A stretch of 64,000 nucleotides of DNA from Microvirga splendida. GTDB taxonomy: Bacteria > Pseudomonadota > Alphaproteobacteria > Rhizobiales > Beijerinckiaceae. The translations under genes were made by a program, and so were the position numbers. Positions 33,010 to 41,268 of the stretch are shown one piece after another. The notes beneath the pieces were generated by a model. The model was not told the origin of the DNA, ran no database searches, and was given only the letters and a program-made list of their open reading frames with translations. Position 1 is the first letter of the stretch. Each line of letters opens with the position of its first letter. Location: contig NZ_JAELXT010000020.1 of assembly GCF_016427565.1 (NCBI RefSeq), positions 1-64,000 of the forward strand. The letters are read 5' to 3'.

Positions 33010-34854
33010 TTACCCGCGCAGGCCGATCTCGACGGTCTCGTTGTCGCCGATCTCGCTGTACTCGCGGTCGTTGAAGTCCCAGTCCCGCATGGCCTCGACT
33101 TCCGCCTCGGTCAGGCCGGCGGCCACGAGACGGTCGCCCATCATGAACACGCGGTTGAGCGGGATCGGGACCTCCTTTTCGCCGAGGCCAAGGAAGCCGC
33201 CATGCTCAAGGATCACGAAGCTCCGGTTGTCGCCCAAACGTCGCACCACGCGCTTGACCTCGCCGATCTGCTGGCCGCGCAGGCTGTACACGTCCATGTC
33301 TTCCAGGTCGCGTATGGCAAACGGACGAACATTGGCGGTTGCGTCGACCGCACCGGTGTCGACTGGATCACGGCGTGGTTCGAACGTGTTCGTGTCGACT
33401 GCTGCCGTCTGGGTGCCGCCGATGCCCCAGTTGCGGCCGACCCACGGCTGGAAGTCATTGGTGGCAATCCGGTCGCGTTCGCCCCAGAGGCCGAACAGGC
33501 CGTTGCCGAACTCGTTCTCGGCCAGCCAGCCGGTGCGATCCGCATCCCAGCGCTCATAAAGGCCCCTGTCCCCCCAGCCGCCGGCAAACTCGTTGCGGTC
33601 CAGGATGCCGTCACCGTTGCGATCGAACTCGCCGAACTCGACGTCGTTCAGGCCCGAGCCCCAGGTATCCCAAGCCTGGTTGTACTCATCCTCGGTCAGG
33701 CGGGAATCGAGGTCGGTGTCCCACACATTGTACAGGCTGCCGTAGAATTCGTTGCGCTCCAGACGCTGATTGCGGTTGGCGTCCCAGCCCGTGTAGACGC
33801 GATCCACGAACGGGTTGAACTCGTCGCGCGCAATAGCATTGTCGCGATCACGGTCGAACATCGCCACGTTCATGGCTGCGCTGCCTGCCATGCCGGCGGA
33901 CCGATTCTGCTGCTGAACGTTGACGTTGGCCTCACCCTGCCGCTCAAAGCGCACATTGGGCTGGCCCTGCGCCTGGTTGACGACCACCCGCGGCTGAGCG
34001 CGCTCATAGCGCACCGTGGGCTGCCCCTCGGCCTGCATCACCTGCACGTTGGGCTCCGAATTGGCTGAGCGCTGCAGCATGACCTGCGGCTGCGACTCAG
34101 CCACCTGCACCTGCGGTTGGCCCGGCTGTACAACCGAGACGTCCGGGCGCTGCATCAGCACGCGCACGTCAGGCTGCTGCATGGCCACGTTCACGTCGGG
34201 CTGCGGCATGCGCACGATGATCTCCGGCTGCGGAATGTCCACCCGCACCGTCGGCTGCGGCTGGCGCACGAGGATCTCCGGCTGCGCCTGGTTCACCGTC
34301 ACCTGCGGCTGCTGCTGGCGCACGATCACCCGCGGATCCGCCGGGTCCACCCGCACCGTCGGCGCCGCCTGACGCACCACCACGTTGGTGCCATCGTTCT
34401 CGGGACGGGCTGCGACGACCGGATCGACGTCATAGCCGACGATGGCCAGGCGGTAATTGTCCTCGAGTTCGCGGTACTGACCGGCGACCTGCCGGTTGTA
34501 GGCCTCGAACTGGCTCTGGTTGGCGTTGCCGCTGATCATGAACCGATTGTTGCGGTAGGAAAGACGGTTGGCGGGCACGAGCACCTGACGGTCGCCGGAG
34601 GCCACCACGGCATAGGTCTGGTTGTCACGGCCCTGCACGATGGTGTTGACGCGCCCCATCTCCTGGCCCGCCTGGGTGTAAAGCGTCTGATTGCGCAGCT
34701 GGGACGCCCTCAGCCCCTGCTGGTTCTGCTGCTGGCCCGATTGGGCCTGCTGCATGCGCGGCTGGGCCTGCTGCTGGTTCTGTTGCTGGGCTGTGGCGGA
34801 CAGCGGCACCAATGCCGTTGCGCTGAGAAATACCGTAAGTTTTGCGAGTCTCAT
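33010..34854 (-). CDS. Secreted PRC-barrel / QPxVxV-repeat / EF-hand protein
   Basis: The product is 614 residues with an unusual domain order. A signal peptide (1-22) and a Gln-rich stretch (23-47) come first. A PRC-barrel-like domain follows (about 50-110; MGRVNTIVQGRDNQTYAVVA, core MGRVNTIVQG). A long repetitive region (158-312) consists of about 14 copies of a 9-11 residue QPxVxV unit, for example RQPQPTVRVDIPQPEIIVR. Five EF-hand-like loops occupy about 330-475 (DRDRDNAIARDEF, DRNGDGILDRNEF, DADRTGWLAENEF). A second PRC-barrel-like domain lies at 511-585 (GQQIGEVKRVVRR). ATG at 34854 has AAGGAC just upstream. It is probably periplasmic or surface-exposed, calcium-responsive and perhaps elongated by the beta-rich repeat. 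I know no characterised protein of this design. Confidence 0.8.
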   Translation of the reverse strand: MRLAKLTVFLSATALVPLSATAQQQNQQQAQPRMQQAQSGQQQNQQGLRASQLRNQTLYTQAGQEMGRVNTIVQGRDNQTYAVVASGDRQVLVPANRLSYRNNRFMISGNANQSQFEAYNRQVAGQYRELEDNYRLAIVGYDVDPVVAARPENDGTNVVVRQAAPTVRVDPADPRVIVRQQQPQVTVNQAQPEILVRQPQPTVRVDIPQPEIIVRMPQPDVNVAMQQPDVRVLMQRPDVSVVQPGQPQVQVAESQPQVMLQRSANSEPNVQVMQAEGQPTVRYERAQPRVVVNQAQGQPNVRFERQGEANVNVQQQNRSAGMAGSAAMNVAMFDRDRDNAIARDEFNPFVDRVYTGWDANRNQRLERNEFYGSLYNVWDTDLDSRLTEDEYNQAWDTWGSGLNDVEFGEFDRNGDGILDRNEFAGGWGDRGLYERWDADRTGWLAENEFGNGLFGLWGERDRIATNDFQPWVGRNWGIGGTQTAAVDTNTFEPRRDPVDTGAVDATANVRPFAIRDLEDMDVYSLRGQQIGEVKRVVRRLGDNRSFVILEHGGFLGLGEKEVPIPLNRVFMMGDRLVAAGLTEAEVEAMRDWDFNDREYSEIGDNETVEIGLRG

Positions 34855-35186
34855 GTCCTTACATCCTCTTTCATCTAGACATCTTGGCCTGGAAGCAGTT
34901 GCGGATGGGAAGCCACCCAGGTGTCGGCACGCGGGATCTGCGCCGTGGCCAGAGCCAATCCTTCAGAGAAAGCAAACGAGAGCGCCGGGTTTCTTGTTGG
35001 ATTATCCGGTCGGTACGCTGCTAGACGAACTCCCGACATGCAGCGGAGTGCGGAGGAGGGGAGGCGCCGTTTCCGGTCCTGCAGCGTACCATTGGAAGGC
35101 TGTTGCAAGAACTTGCGCCCCGACGTGGCGTTTGCGCTTTGTGACAGTGAGGCTACCTGTCGTTGAGGTCCATCAAAGGACAGCAG

Positions 35187-35237
35187 ATGGCAGGTACAAT
35201 CCAGCAATTGTTGCCACATGTCGTCACATTCTCCTGA
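35187..35237 (+). CDS. Candidate 16-residue leader or small ORF
   Basis: ATG at 35187 is preceded by AAAGGACAGCAG, a well-spaced ribosome site, and encodes MAGTIQQLLPHVVTFS before a stop at 35235-35237. A hairpin with a short T-rich tail follows six bases later. A short translated ORF directly before a hairpin resembles a leader-peptide arrangement, but no gene lies downstream on this strand within 2 kb. It could also be an independent small protein or chance. Confidence 0.3.
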   Translation: MAGTIQQLLPHVVTFS

Positions 35238-35242
35238 CTGGT

Positions 35243-35281
35243 GAACCCTGTCCGTCCTTGTGGCCGGGCAGGGTTCTTTCC
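35243..35281 (+). terminator. Hairpin with T-rich tail after the small ORF
   Basis: GAACCCTG (35243-35250) and CAGGGTTC (35269-35276) form a perfect 8-bp stem, followed by TTTCC. It follows the candidate small ORF at 35187-35237. Confidence 0.45.
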
Positions 35282-35340
35282 GTGGGGCGCTCGGCGAGCG
35301 TACGAGGCTGCGTGTCGATTGAGCGCTCCTGCAACGGAAT

Positions 35341-35375
35341 GAAAAAGCCCCGCCACAATGCGCAGGTGGCGGGGC
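35341..35375 (-). terminator. Strong minus-strand intrinsic terminator
   Basis: A perfect 10-bp GC-rich stem (GCCCCGCCAC at 35347-35356 with GTGGCGGGGC at 35366-35375) is followed on the minus strand by a run of five T (35346-35342). This is a textbook intrinsic terminator, yet the nearest supported minus-strand gene ends at 35583, over 200 bases upstream on that strand. A small RNA or a long 3' UTR may end here. Confidence 0.7.
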
Positions 35376-35480
35376 AGTCAAGGAGACAACAAGCATCATC
35401 TTCAAGCCTGCGAAGCGGCTCCCGAAGGAGCCATCCACCTGAACACACGGTCAAGAGAGCAGGGGTGGACTCGCGCGGCT
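35342..35480 (-). ncRNA. Candidate small RNA ending at the orphan terminator
   Basis: The stretch upstream of the minus-strand terminator contains a compact internal hairpin (GGCTCC/GGAGCC around 35418-35433) and no convincing coding frame. Hairpin plus terminator in an intergenic region suggests a small RNA. The 5' end is a guess; no clear promoter was identified. It could equally be the 3' UTR of the gene ending at 35583. Confidence 0.25.
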
Positions 35481-35582
35481 TACAATAGCAACGGCAGACA
35501 GGCGCGAGAGTTTTGTCGCGGGTTATGGTTCTGGTACACTGGCGGACACAGCATGAGCCGCTCCGGTCAGCCTGCTTTCCTT

Positions 35583-36020
35583 CTAAGGCTCGCGATAGGC
35601 CTTGGGAGCGATGCGCAGCTCATAGCGCGCAGGATCCTCCTGAAAGATCAAACCGCCCTCGCGCTCGGAGAACGGAGGCAGGTAGTCTAAGGTGATCTCG
35701 CTCCTTTCCACGACGGACGAGCCCTGGCGCAGCTCTCCCGTAATCTGCAGCCCGGCGGCCGTTGTGCTGCTGTGGTTGCGTGCCCGGAACTGCACCACAT
35801 GACCGCCGCGGGTCGGTTCCGTGCGGATGGCTTCGGCGGTTATATCCGGTATCTTCGCCTCGGTCGTCAGAGCGTAGTACACGATATAGCCAAGGGTTCC
35901 GAGAACGAGCAGAAGGCCGCAGGCGGCCGCCACCCACTCCCACTTCGATGTTGTCGACCCGGGATGGATCTGTCTGGAGCTCTCGGATTTCCTGGGCGGA
36001 GACTTGGTCGGTGCGTTCAT
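35583..36020 (-). CDS. TIGR02588-like membrane-anchored protein
   Basis: The product is 145 residues. A basic, Ser/Pro-rich N-terminus precedes one transmembrane helix (about 28-52, WEWVAAACGLLLVLGTLGYI). A beta-rich extracytoplasmic domain of about 90 residues follows (HVVQFRARNHSSTTAAGLQI, ending in FQEDPARYELRI). This matches the TIGR02588 family, which is found next to TIGR02587 as it is here. ATG at 36020 follows GGAGGGGG and lies 13 bases after the upstream stop, so the two are co-transcribed. The function of the pair is unknown; it occurs in Hyphomicrobiales and some cyanobacteria. Confidence 0.75.
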   Translation of the reverse strand: MNAPTKSPPRKSESSRQIHPGSTTSKWEWVAAACGLLLVLGTLGYIVYYALTTEAKIPDITAEAIRTEPTRGGHVVQFRARNHSSTTAAGLQITGELRQGSSVVERSEITLDYLPPFSEREGGLIFQEDPARYELRIAPKAYREP

Positions 36021-36033
36021 GGCCCCCTCCGGA

Positions 36034-36885
36034 TCAGAGAATGAGGCGCGCGGCGGCCGCGCCAATCGCTCCGGGAAAGCCCAGAACAATGCTGGCGCCC
36101 AGAACCTCTTCAAGGTCCGCCCCTTCGAACCGCCCAAAGGTCCATAGCAGATAGGCGCTGATGAGCAGCACAATCGCGTAGCCGACGACGGTAAAGCGCA
36201 TGAACAGGCTCCAGAAGCCCGGGTCCTCTGCAAGCTGAGGCTGGCCTGGGAAGTTCACGGCATAGACGAAGGCATGCATCAGGATGAGGGACAGCAGAGC
36301 AAGGGCGATCACCTGCCACGGTCCCATCATGTACGACAGCAGCACGATCTCCTCCGTCGGCGCCACGTTGAGCCCGATGAAGATCGCGCCGACCCCCATC
36401 AGGAACAGCTCGCCCGGGTAGCTCGGGTCCTGGGCGATCTCCTCGTCCTGAGATCCCTGTTGCTCCCCCGAGAGCTGGCCGCGGGCCAGCATGGCGCCGA
36501 TGCTGCCGGGAAAGGTCTGGAGGGCAACCTTGCCGATGATCTCGCGAGCCGGCATGCCGAACCGGATCACCTCGAAGATGAACAGGACGACGATGGCCAT
36601 GACCGCAGCGGCCGCGATTGCCACGAAGGCATCGACGATCCCGTCGACCAGTCCGTCAGTCTGTTTGAAGCCGCTGAAGCGTGACAGGACCGTCAGGAGC
36701 GGGATCAGGACCAGAGTCAGGATGACCAGGCGCCATTCGTCGATCCAGAAGCCGATCCACCACATCTCCATGGTCATCAGCATGGGCAGTGCAAAGATCA
36801 GAGACCCGGCAAAGGCGCGCGCCAAGCCAATGAAGAATTGCCGCTCGCGCCCTGGGTTCGCGCGGGATCCTGCGCCTGTCGTCAT
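36034..36885 (-). CDS. TIGR02587 family integral membrane protein
   Basis: The product is 283 residues with about seven hydrophobic helices. Family hallmarks visible are the N-terminal ERQFFIGLARAFAGSLIFALP segment (core FFIGLARAFAGSLIFALP), FKQTDGLVDGIVDAFVA, the GELFLMGVGAIFIGLNVAPTEE block and VNFPGQP. ATG at 36885 follows AGGAGG about ten bases upstream; the frame could begin eleven codons earlier. It is translated with the TIGR02588-like gene. No enzymatic motif is apparent. A conserved Glu pair in APTEEI inside the membrane may be functional, but that is conjecture. Confidence 0.8.
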   Translation of the reverse strand: MTTGAGSRANPGRERQFFIGLARAFAGSLIFALPMLMTMEMWWIGFWIDEWRLVILTLVLIPLLTVLSRFSGFKQTDGLVDGIVDAFVAIAAAAVMAIVVLFIFEVIRFGMPAREIIGKVALQTFPGSIGAMLARGQLSGEQQGSQDEEIAQDPSYPGELFLMGVGAIFIGLNVAPTEEIVLLSYMMGPWQVIALALLSLILMHAFVYAVNFPGQPQLAEDPGFWSLFMRFTVVGYAIVLLISAYLLWTFGRFEGADLEEVLGASIVLGFPGAIGAAAARLIL

Positions 36886-36946
36886 CGAGATCGGACCTCC
36901 TGCTCCGCCCGGATACATCGTGCAAGTAGGGCGGCAGCTGCCAAGG

Positions 36947-37525
36947 TCACCTCGTTTGATTGGCTCCCTGGTCTCGGATCGCCCAGCCGGCGAACCAGCC
37001 GCCGAGAGCGGCGCCGATAGTGTCCATCACCAGATCGATCAGCGTATCGACGACGGTCAGGTTGAGAAACAGCATCTCCACGATCTCCCAGGCAATGCCG
37101 AGCCCCAACCCTATCAGGGCAGCCTTGAGCACGAAGGAGCCGCTGCCGGGAGCATCGTCGATCGAACCGCCGGTCCACAAGCGGTACATGAGCGCGGAGA
37201 CCAGAGCGAAGGGCGTGAAGGTGTGAATGAACTCGTCATACCAGACGAACTGGTTGAACCAGTTCCAGGCCCAGCCGCCCGCATTCAGCAGGGCCGCGCA
37301 GACGATAAGAAAGCTCATCAGGCTCGGGATGCGGTCCTTCATCAGCATGAAGGCAAGGGACAGGATGAAGAAGCCGCCGATGGTCCACAATCCACCCCAG
37401 CGCTGGAGCCACCAGACCGCCACAAATGCAATCGCCTGGAGCGCTACGCCGACCCAGGCCAGCATGCGCCAGGTGCCGCTGTTCACGGATGAGGACGATG
37501 AGGAGTGGGTGTAAGTGCTTGCCAT
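36947..37525 (-). CDS. Integral membrane protein, YjdF/DUF2238-like
   Basis: The product is 192 residues with about five membrane helices after a Ser-rich N-terminus. The motifs YDEFIHTFTPFALVSAL and AWEIVEMLF...DTLIDLVMDTIGAALGG resemble the YjdF/DUF2238 and VanZ-like group. There, conserved Asp, His and Glu residues lie at the membrane face (DEFIH, WEIVE, DTLIDLVMD). ATG at 37525 follows AGGTGG. It is located 61 bases upstream of the TIGR02587/02588 pair on the same strand and may belong to that transcript. The biochemical role is unknown. Confidence 0.65.
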   Translation of the reverse strand: MASTYTHSSSSSSVNSGTWRMLAWVGVALQAIAFVAVWWLQRWGGLWTIGGFFILSLAFMLMKDRIPSLMSFLIVCAALLNAGGWAWNWFNQFVWYDEFIHTFTPFALVSALMYRLWTGGSIDDAPGSGSFVLKAALIGLGLGIAWEIVEMLFLNLTVVDTLIDLVMDTIGAALGGWFAGWAIRDQGANQTR

Positions 37526-37906
37526 GAGTTCCACCTGTAGGCCCGTATTGGGTCTGAGATGGCCGGACCGGCCATCCTGGCTGTCGTTAGCGTCGGAACC
37601 GCTGACCGGTTGTGCCGCCGCGGACCGCAGGGCTAACCGGGCCTCAGACTGACCGTTCCGGCAGGAACTCGGGAAATGTCTGGCTGCGTACGGGAAATCA
37701 TGGGCATCAGCCCAACCCGGGCCGGTCCTGGGGGTCCGTGGCGCGTGACGGCACCTGTGCGCGGGTACTGTCTGTTGCCGTACTTGGAAAAGGCCCGGCG
37801 CCGTCCTCGAGCCGAAACCGGCGCCGGCCCTGAGCATTGGCCCGGCAATGACACCCATCAACCAGCCGGTCCGCGCAATGCGGCATGGCATGTTAAGGAG
37901 AATACC
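37526..37906 (+). other. Divergent intergenic region with a GC hairpin
   Basis: No gene is supported. A perfect 9-bp stem (CCGGCGCCG at 37795-37803 with CGGCGCCGG at 37819-37827) lies about 80 bases before the small ORF at 37907. It has no T-run. Confidence 0.45.
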
Positions 37907-38065
37907 ATGTTGAGCTTCACAGTGCTGTTGTGGGCAGGGCTTGTGACGGTGCTGCTTGCGGCGGTGATCGGATCCATGAATGCGGGACGCTACGTGAGGA
38001 AGCCGGCTGTCGTGCGGGTGGTGGCTAGGACGAAGCCGAGCGCCTGGCGCAGCAGGAATGAATAG
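37907..38065 (+). CDS. Small single-helix membrane protein
   Basis: This 52-residue ORF starts with ATG at 37907 behind a strong TAAGGAGAATACC site. It consists of one hydrophobic helix (FTVLLWAGLVTVLLAAVIG) and a basic C-terminal tail rich in Arg and Lys. The topology is probably N-out, with the basic tail in the cytoplasm. It is convergent with the HAD hydrolase gene at 38138. The strong ribosome site and composition support a real gene; the function is unknown. Confidence 0.5.
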   Translation: MLSFTVLLWAGLVTVLLAAVIGSMNAGRYVRKPAVVRVVARTKPSAWRSRNE

Positions 38066-38137
38066 GCGTCACTGCTTCCGCCAAGGTTGTCGGTCACGAG
38101 CAGGGTGGCGTTGCGCCCGCCATCCGACCGGGACCGG

Positions 38138-39001
38138 TCATTCCCCGCGGCTGAGCTGCCGGAGCGCAATCTTTCGGGCGATGCTCTCCACCGCAAGGGT
38201 GAGCGAGCGCATCAGCTCGGAGCCTTCACGGTAGTCGGTGGGCGCAAGGTTCTGGACACGCCGTTTCGGGTCCACATCCTCCATGCCGCGCCATTCCTCG
38301 GCTTCATCGCTCTTGTAAACGCCGAGGGCGAGACCGCCTCGGTCGTGCAGGAAGCGGAACACGGCCATATCGCTGCTGCCGTCGCCGGCATAAATCACCT
38401 GATCGAGGGGGACATGCCACGTGTCGTCGGGTACATCCTGGTAGACATGCGCCGGGGCATTCGGCCCTGTCGGCTCAAGCCCCTTGCACAGAGCCAGGAT
38501 GTAGCGGACCTTTTCCGGATGGGTGACGGTCACCATGGGAAAGTCCAGTTCTCCCGTTCGCTCGTCGAAATGGAGCTTCGTGCCCCACAATCCGTCGATC
38601 TCCCGCGCGATCCTTGTGGCGGCCATCACGTCGTAGAGCCCCGAGCTGACAACATAGAATTCGAGGCCCACATCCTGCGTCACCTCGCGCGCCGTGCGGC
38701 GCAGGGACTCGAACATGTCCGGCACGCCCTCGTAAGGATCGAGATCACGGCCGACCTCCTCCACAAGGTCCCGCGTGATCTTCACATCGCCCGACCGGGA
38801 CAACTGGGCGAGGGCGTAGGCCTTCGCCAGGATCTCGTCCCAACCCTGCTTACGGAGCGGTTCGACGTGATCGCGCTTCCAGGTTCGGGGATCCACCCCG
38901 CAGCGGCGCACCAGGGCGTCGAGGGTGCCGGGAGCGAGCGTCAGGTCGAAGTCGAAGATGAGCGCCATGCGGCCGTGGGAATTTTCAGTTGCGGTCGTCA
39001 T
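38138..39001 (-). CDS. HAD superfamily hydrolase
   Basis: The product is 287 residues. The HAD nucleophile motif DFDLT is at residues 17-21, motif II is the Ser in VVSSGLYDV, and motif IV is GDGSSDMAVF. A helical cap lies between the first two motifs (about 30-105). This is the layout of small-molecule phosphatases of the phosphoserine-phosphatase-like branch. ATG at 39001 follows GAGGAGC with short spacing. It stands alone between convergent and divergent small genes, so context does not reveal a substrate. Confidence 0.8.
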   Translation of the reverse strand: MTTATENSHGRMALIFDFDLTLAPGTLDALVRRCGVDPRTWKRDHVEPLRKQGWDEILAKAYALAQLSRSGDVKITRDLVEEVGRDLDPYEGVPDMFESLRRTAREVTQDVGLEFYVVSSGLYDVMAATRIAREIDGLWGTKLHFDERTGELDFPMVTVTHPEKVRYILALCKGLEPTGPNAPAHVYQDVPDDTWHVPLDQVIYAGDGSSDMAVFRFLHDRGGLALGVYKSDEAEEWRGMEDVDPKRRVQNLAPTDYREGSELMRSLTLAVESIARKIALRQLSRGE

Positions 39002-39270
39002 GGCGGCTCCTCATGCGATCACGTCGTGAAAGGAGCAATACACCTGTCACGCCTGGCTGGAGCAACACCCACAAAGCCGGAAATGTTGCGCTTGAAGACT
39101 GCATCGGCCGAAGGGATTCCGTACGGCGCCGGACGCTCCGGTGGGTTCCTGCCTACAGCGGACCGAGGCCTTGTTCTTTGTCCATTGCCGTACGGATCGG
39201 GACGCCCGTTCGGATCCACCTGTCGTCTTGCGGCTTTGATCCAGGGTCGGGGGCGGCACAGGAGGTGACT

Positions 39271-39645
39271 ATGCGCGGACGATCACTTGCGGTGCTCACG
39301 GCCGCGATCGTGGCAGGCGGCTCGACGGTCGCGCTTGCCCAGGGCGGCCAGAGCCCGTCAACTCAACAGCGGCAGCAGGTAGAGACGACCGGAACCGCCG
39401 CGCCGGGCGCTGAGCGGGCCTTGGATCTGCGGGAGCTCAACTCTCCCATGGTCGATCCGGGGCTGGTGGAGCCGGGGCGGGTGCGTGAGTACCTGCAATC
39501 GCGCGGCTTCTCCGACATCTCCAACCTGCGCCGGGACGGCACCTTCTATACCGGGACAGCACAGTGGCGCGGACAGCGGACGGACATCAGGGTGGATGCG
39601 CGCAACGGCTTCATCATCGAGCCGGAGCAGCACCTCCAGAAATAG
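39271..39645 (+). CDS. Small secreted protein, possible PepSY-like
   Basis: The product is 124 residues. ATG at 39271 follows GGAGGTGACT and starts a signal peptide (SLAVLTAAIVAGGSTVALAQ). After a Gln/Ser/Pro-rich linker comes a compact domain: VREYLQSRGFSDISNLRRDG, then GTAQWRGQRTDIRVDARNG. That is a helix followed by three strands, reminiscent of PepSY-type or BON-like periplasmic modules. The layout equals that of the protein at 18064-18525. It is divergent from the HAD hydrolase. The role is unknown. Confidence 0.65.
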   Translation: MRGRSLAVLTAAIVAGGSTVALAQGGQSPSTQQRQQVETTGTAAPGAERALDLRELNSPMVDPGLVEPGRVREYLQSRGFSDISNLRRDGTFYTGTAQWRGQRTDIRVDARNGFIIEPEQHLQK

Positions 39646-39748
39646 CACCGGCAATCGGATCTCCGCTGACCGGGGGCAATCGACAGACTCGGGGTTCCGG
39701 CATCGTCCGCCCGGGGCTCTGTCAGCGTGACCAAACGGCGGCCACCCG

Positions 39749-40579
39749 GTGACAGAGCCGAACCTGAGGAATGCAAGACACCGAAGGCTGGTGACCATCG
39801 CAGCGCGCGCGGGCTATGGCGCTCGGGGAGCGCTGTACCTGGCGATTGGTACGCTCGCCTTGCTGGCAGCCCTCGATCTGGGCGGGGATCCTGTCGGCAC
39901 GCGCGGCGCCTTGCGGGTGCTGTTCGCTCAGCCGTCAGGTTCCCTGCTCCTCGGCGGCATCGCAGTGGGGTTTGCCTGCCTTTGTGCCTGGCGGCTCATT
40001 CAGGCCGCGATGGATCCCGCCGGATACGGCCGCGACCTGAAAGGGCTTGGCATCCGGATCGTCCTGGCAGCAAGCGCGCTTGTCTATGGCGGAATTGCCG
40101 CCTTTGCGGTCGGCCTCATGCTTCGGTGGCAGGATGCCGATCTGGTTCCTCGCAGTTCCGCCGTGACGGCATGGTTTGCCTCGATCATGGCGGCCCCGTT
40201 CGGCCCGTGGCTGGCAGGGGCCTTCGGGCTGGCTGTTATCGGAACGGGGGTCGCCAAGGTGATCAAGGCCTGGCGGGCCGAATTCGACGAGCACCTGGAA
40301 TGCGAGGATCATATCCGGCTCTGGGCGGTTCCGGTCAGCCGGTTCGGCCTGACCGCGCGCGGCCTTCTGTTTCTCCTGATCGGGGGATCCATGGTCTTGG
40401 CCGCCTTCCAACTGCAGGCCGACCGGGCACTTGGGCTCGCCGGGGTGCTTCGATTGCTCGAACACACGCCCTATGGCTGGATTCTGCTCACTGCTGCAGC
40501 GTTCGGGCTCGGCGCTTTTGGCGTCTTCGGGCTGATCGAGGCCGTGTACCGCCGGATCGACGTGAAGGACATCGACTGA
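39749..40579 (+). CDS. DUF1206 family membrane protein
   Basis: The product is 276 residues with six predicted membrane helices in three similar pairs, as usual for DUF1206. The repeated motif of the family is visible as ARAGYGARGALYLAIG near residue 20, IVLAASALVYGGIAAFAVG near 105 and VSRFGLTARGLLFLLIG near 200. The frame starts with GTG at 39749 without a clear ribosome site. The family is of unknown function and is common in actinobacteria and Hyphomicrobiales, often near stress genes. No partner is obvious. Confidence 0.75.
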   Translation: MTEPNLRNARHRRLVTIAARAGYGARGALYLAIGTLALLAALDLGGDPVGTRGALRVLFAQPSGSLLLGGIAVGFACLCAWRLIQAAMDPAGYGRDLKGLGIRIVLAASALVYGGIAAFAVGLMLRWQDADLVPRSSAVTAWFASIMAAPFGPWLAGAFGLAVIGTGVAKVIKAWRAEFDEHLECEDHIRLWAVPVSRFGLTARGLLFLLIGGSMVLAAFQLQADRALGLAGVLRLLEHTPYGWILLTAAAFGLGAFGVFGLIEAVYRRIDVKDID

Positions 40580-40829
40580 TCCAGCCTCCGCATGCGGATA
40601 AGCGGTTTCATGGGATGTGAATGAAGTGGCAAATAATAGATCATACTATAGCCAGCTGTCGTAGAAAGTAGATCGTGAGTATCTCCGTACGCTAGCGAAC
40701 GGAAGGGGCAGTTCGAAGGGATATACCGGCCGTCGACCGCATTAGCCGTGTCTGAGCGCGGATGTTCTGCTCGATGATTACGAGCATGCGCGCCGGTAAC
40801 CAGCATATTCGACACAGAGGAGGCTTTCG

Positions 40830-41258
40830 ATGAAGCTACGTAATATTTCCCGTATCAGCGCCTATGCCTTCGGTCTCGCCCTGGTGGCGGCTCCCGTGAG
40901 CGCCGCAGAGTTCGGCATGTGGGATGCGGACCGCGATGCCGGCCTGAACAACAGCGAGTTCCGTACCGGTTTCGAGAAGGCCGGCGTGTTCAACGAGTGG
41001 GATGCGGATAGCAACGCCGCCCTGACCGAGAGCGAGTTCGAGACGGGTCTGGGTGACAACGCAACGGCGTTCAACACCCGCTTCGGCGAAGATGCCTTCA
41101 ACGAATGGGACGTGAACAACGACACCCGGCTGACCGACAGCGAGTTCTACGATGGTGTTTATGCGTCTTACGACGAGAACAACAATAACATCATCGAGGA
41201 GCCCGAGTTCGGCGATGTCGGCGACGACATGGGCGATGGCGGTCTCTGGGACGTCTAA
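40830..41258 (+). CDS. Small secreted EF-hand protein
   Basis: The product is 142 residues. ATG at 40830 follows GAGGAGG and begins a signal peptide (AYAFGLALVAAPVSA, cleaved before AEFG). Four EF-hand-like loops follow at about 32-43 (DADRDAGLNNSEF), 58-70 (DADSNAALTESEF), 94-106 (DVNNDTRLTDSEF) and 115-127 (DENNNNIIEEPEF). The repeated W-D-A-D and EF pattern is the same as in the proteins at 316-708 and 33010-34854. The protein is very acidic and should bind several calcium ions in the periplasm or outside the cell. A terminator follows directly. Confidence 0.85.
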   Translation: MKLRNISRISAYAFGLALVAAPVSAAEFGMWDADRDAGLNNSEFRTGFEKAGVFNEWDADSNAALTESEFETGLGDNATAFNTRFGEDAFNEWDVNNDTRLTDSEFYDGVYASYDENNNNIIEEPEFGDVGDDMGDGGLWDV

Positions 41259-41268
41259 TCTCAACAAC

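Larger units (their letters stand above)
34855..35582 (+). other. Intergenic region with small ORF, hairpins and a possible small RNA
   Basis: This 728-base region has no gene of normal size that I can support; the frames at 34875-35438 minus and 34691-35488 plus have no recognisable features. It does contain a 16-codon ORF with a good ribosome site, a plus-strand hairpin after it, and a strong minus-strand terminator, each listed separately. Confidence 0.5.

Noticed and set aside
34875-35438. 187-codon minus-strand frame
   Set aside because: It runs through the strong intrinsic terminator at 35341-35375 and shows no protein-like pattern; the terminator argues against translation across it.
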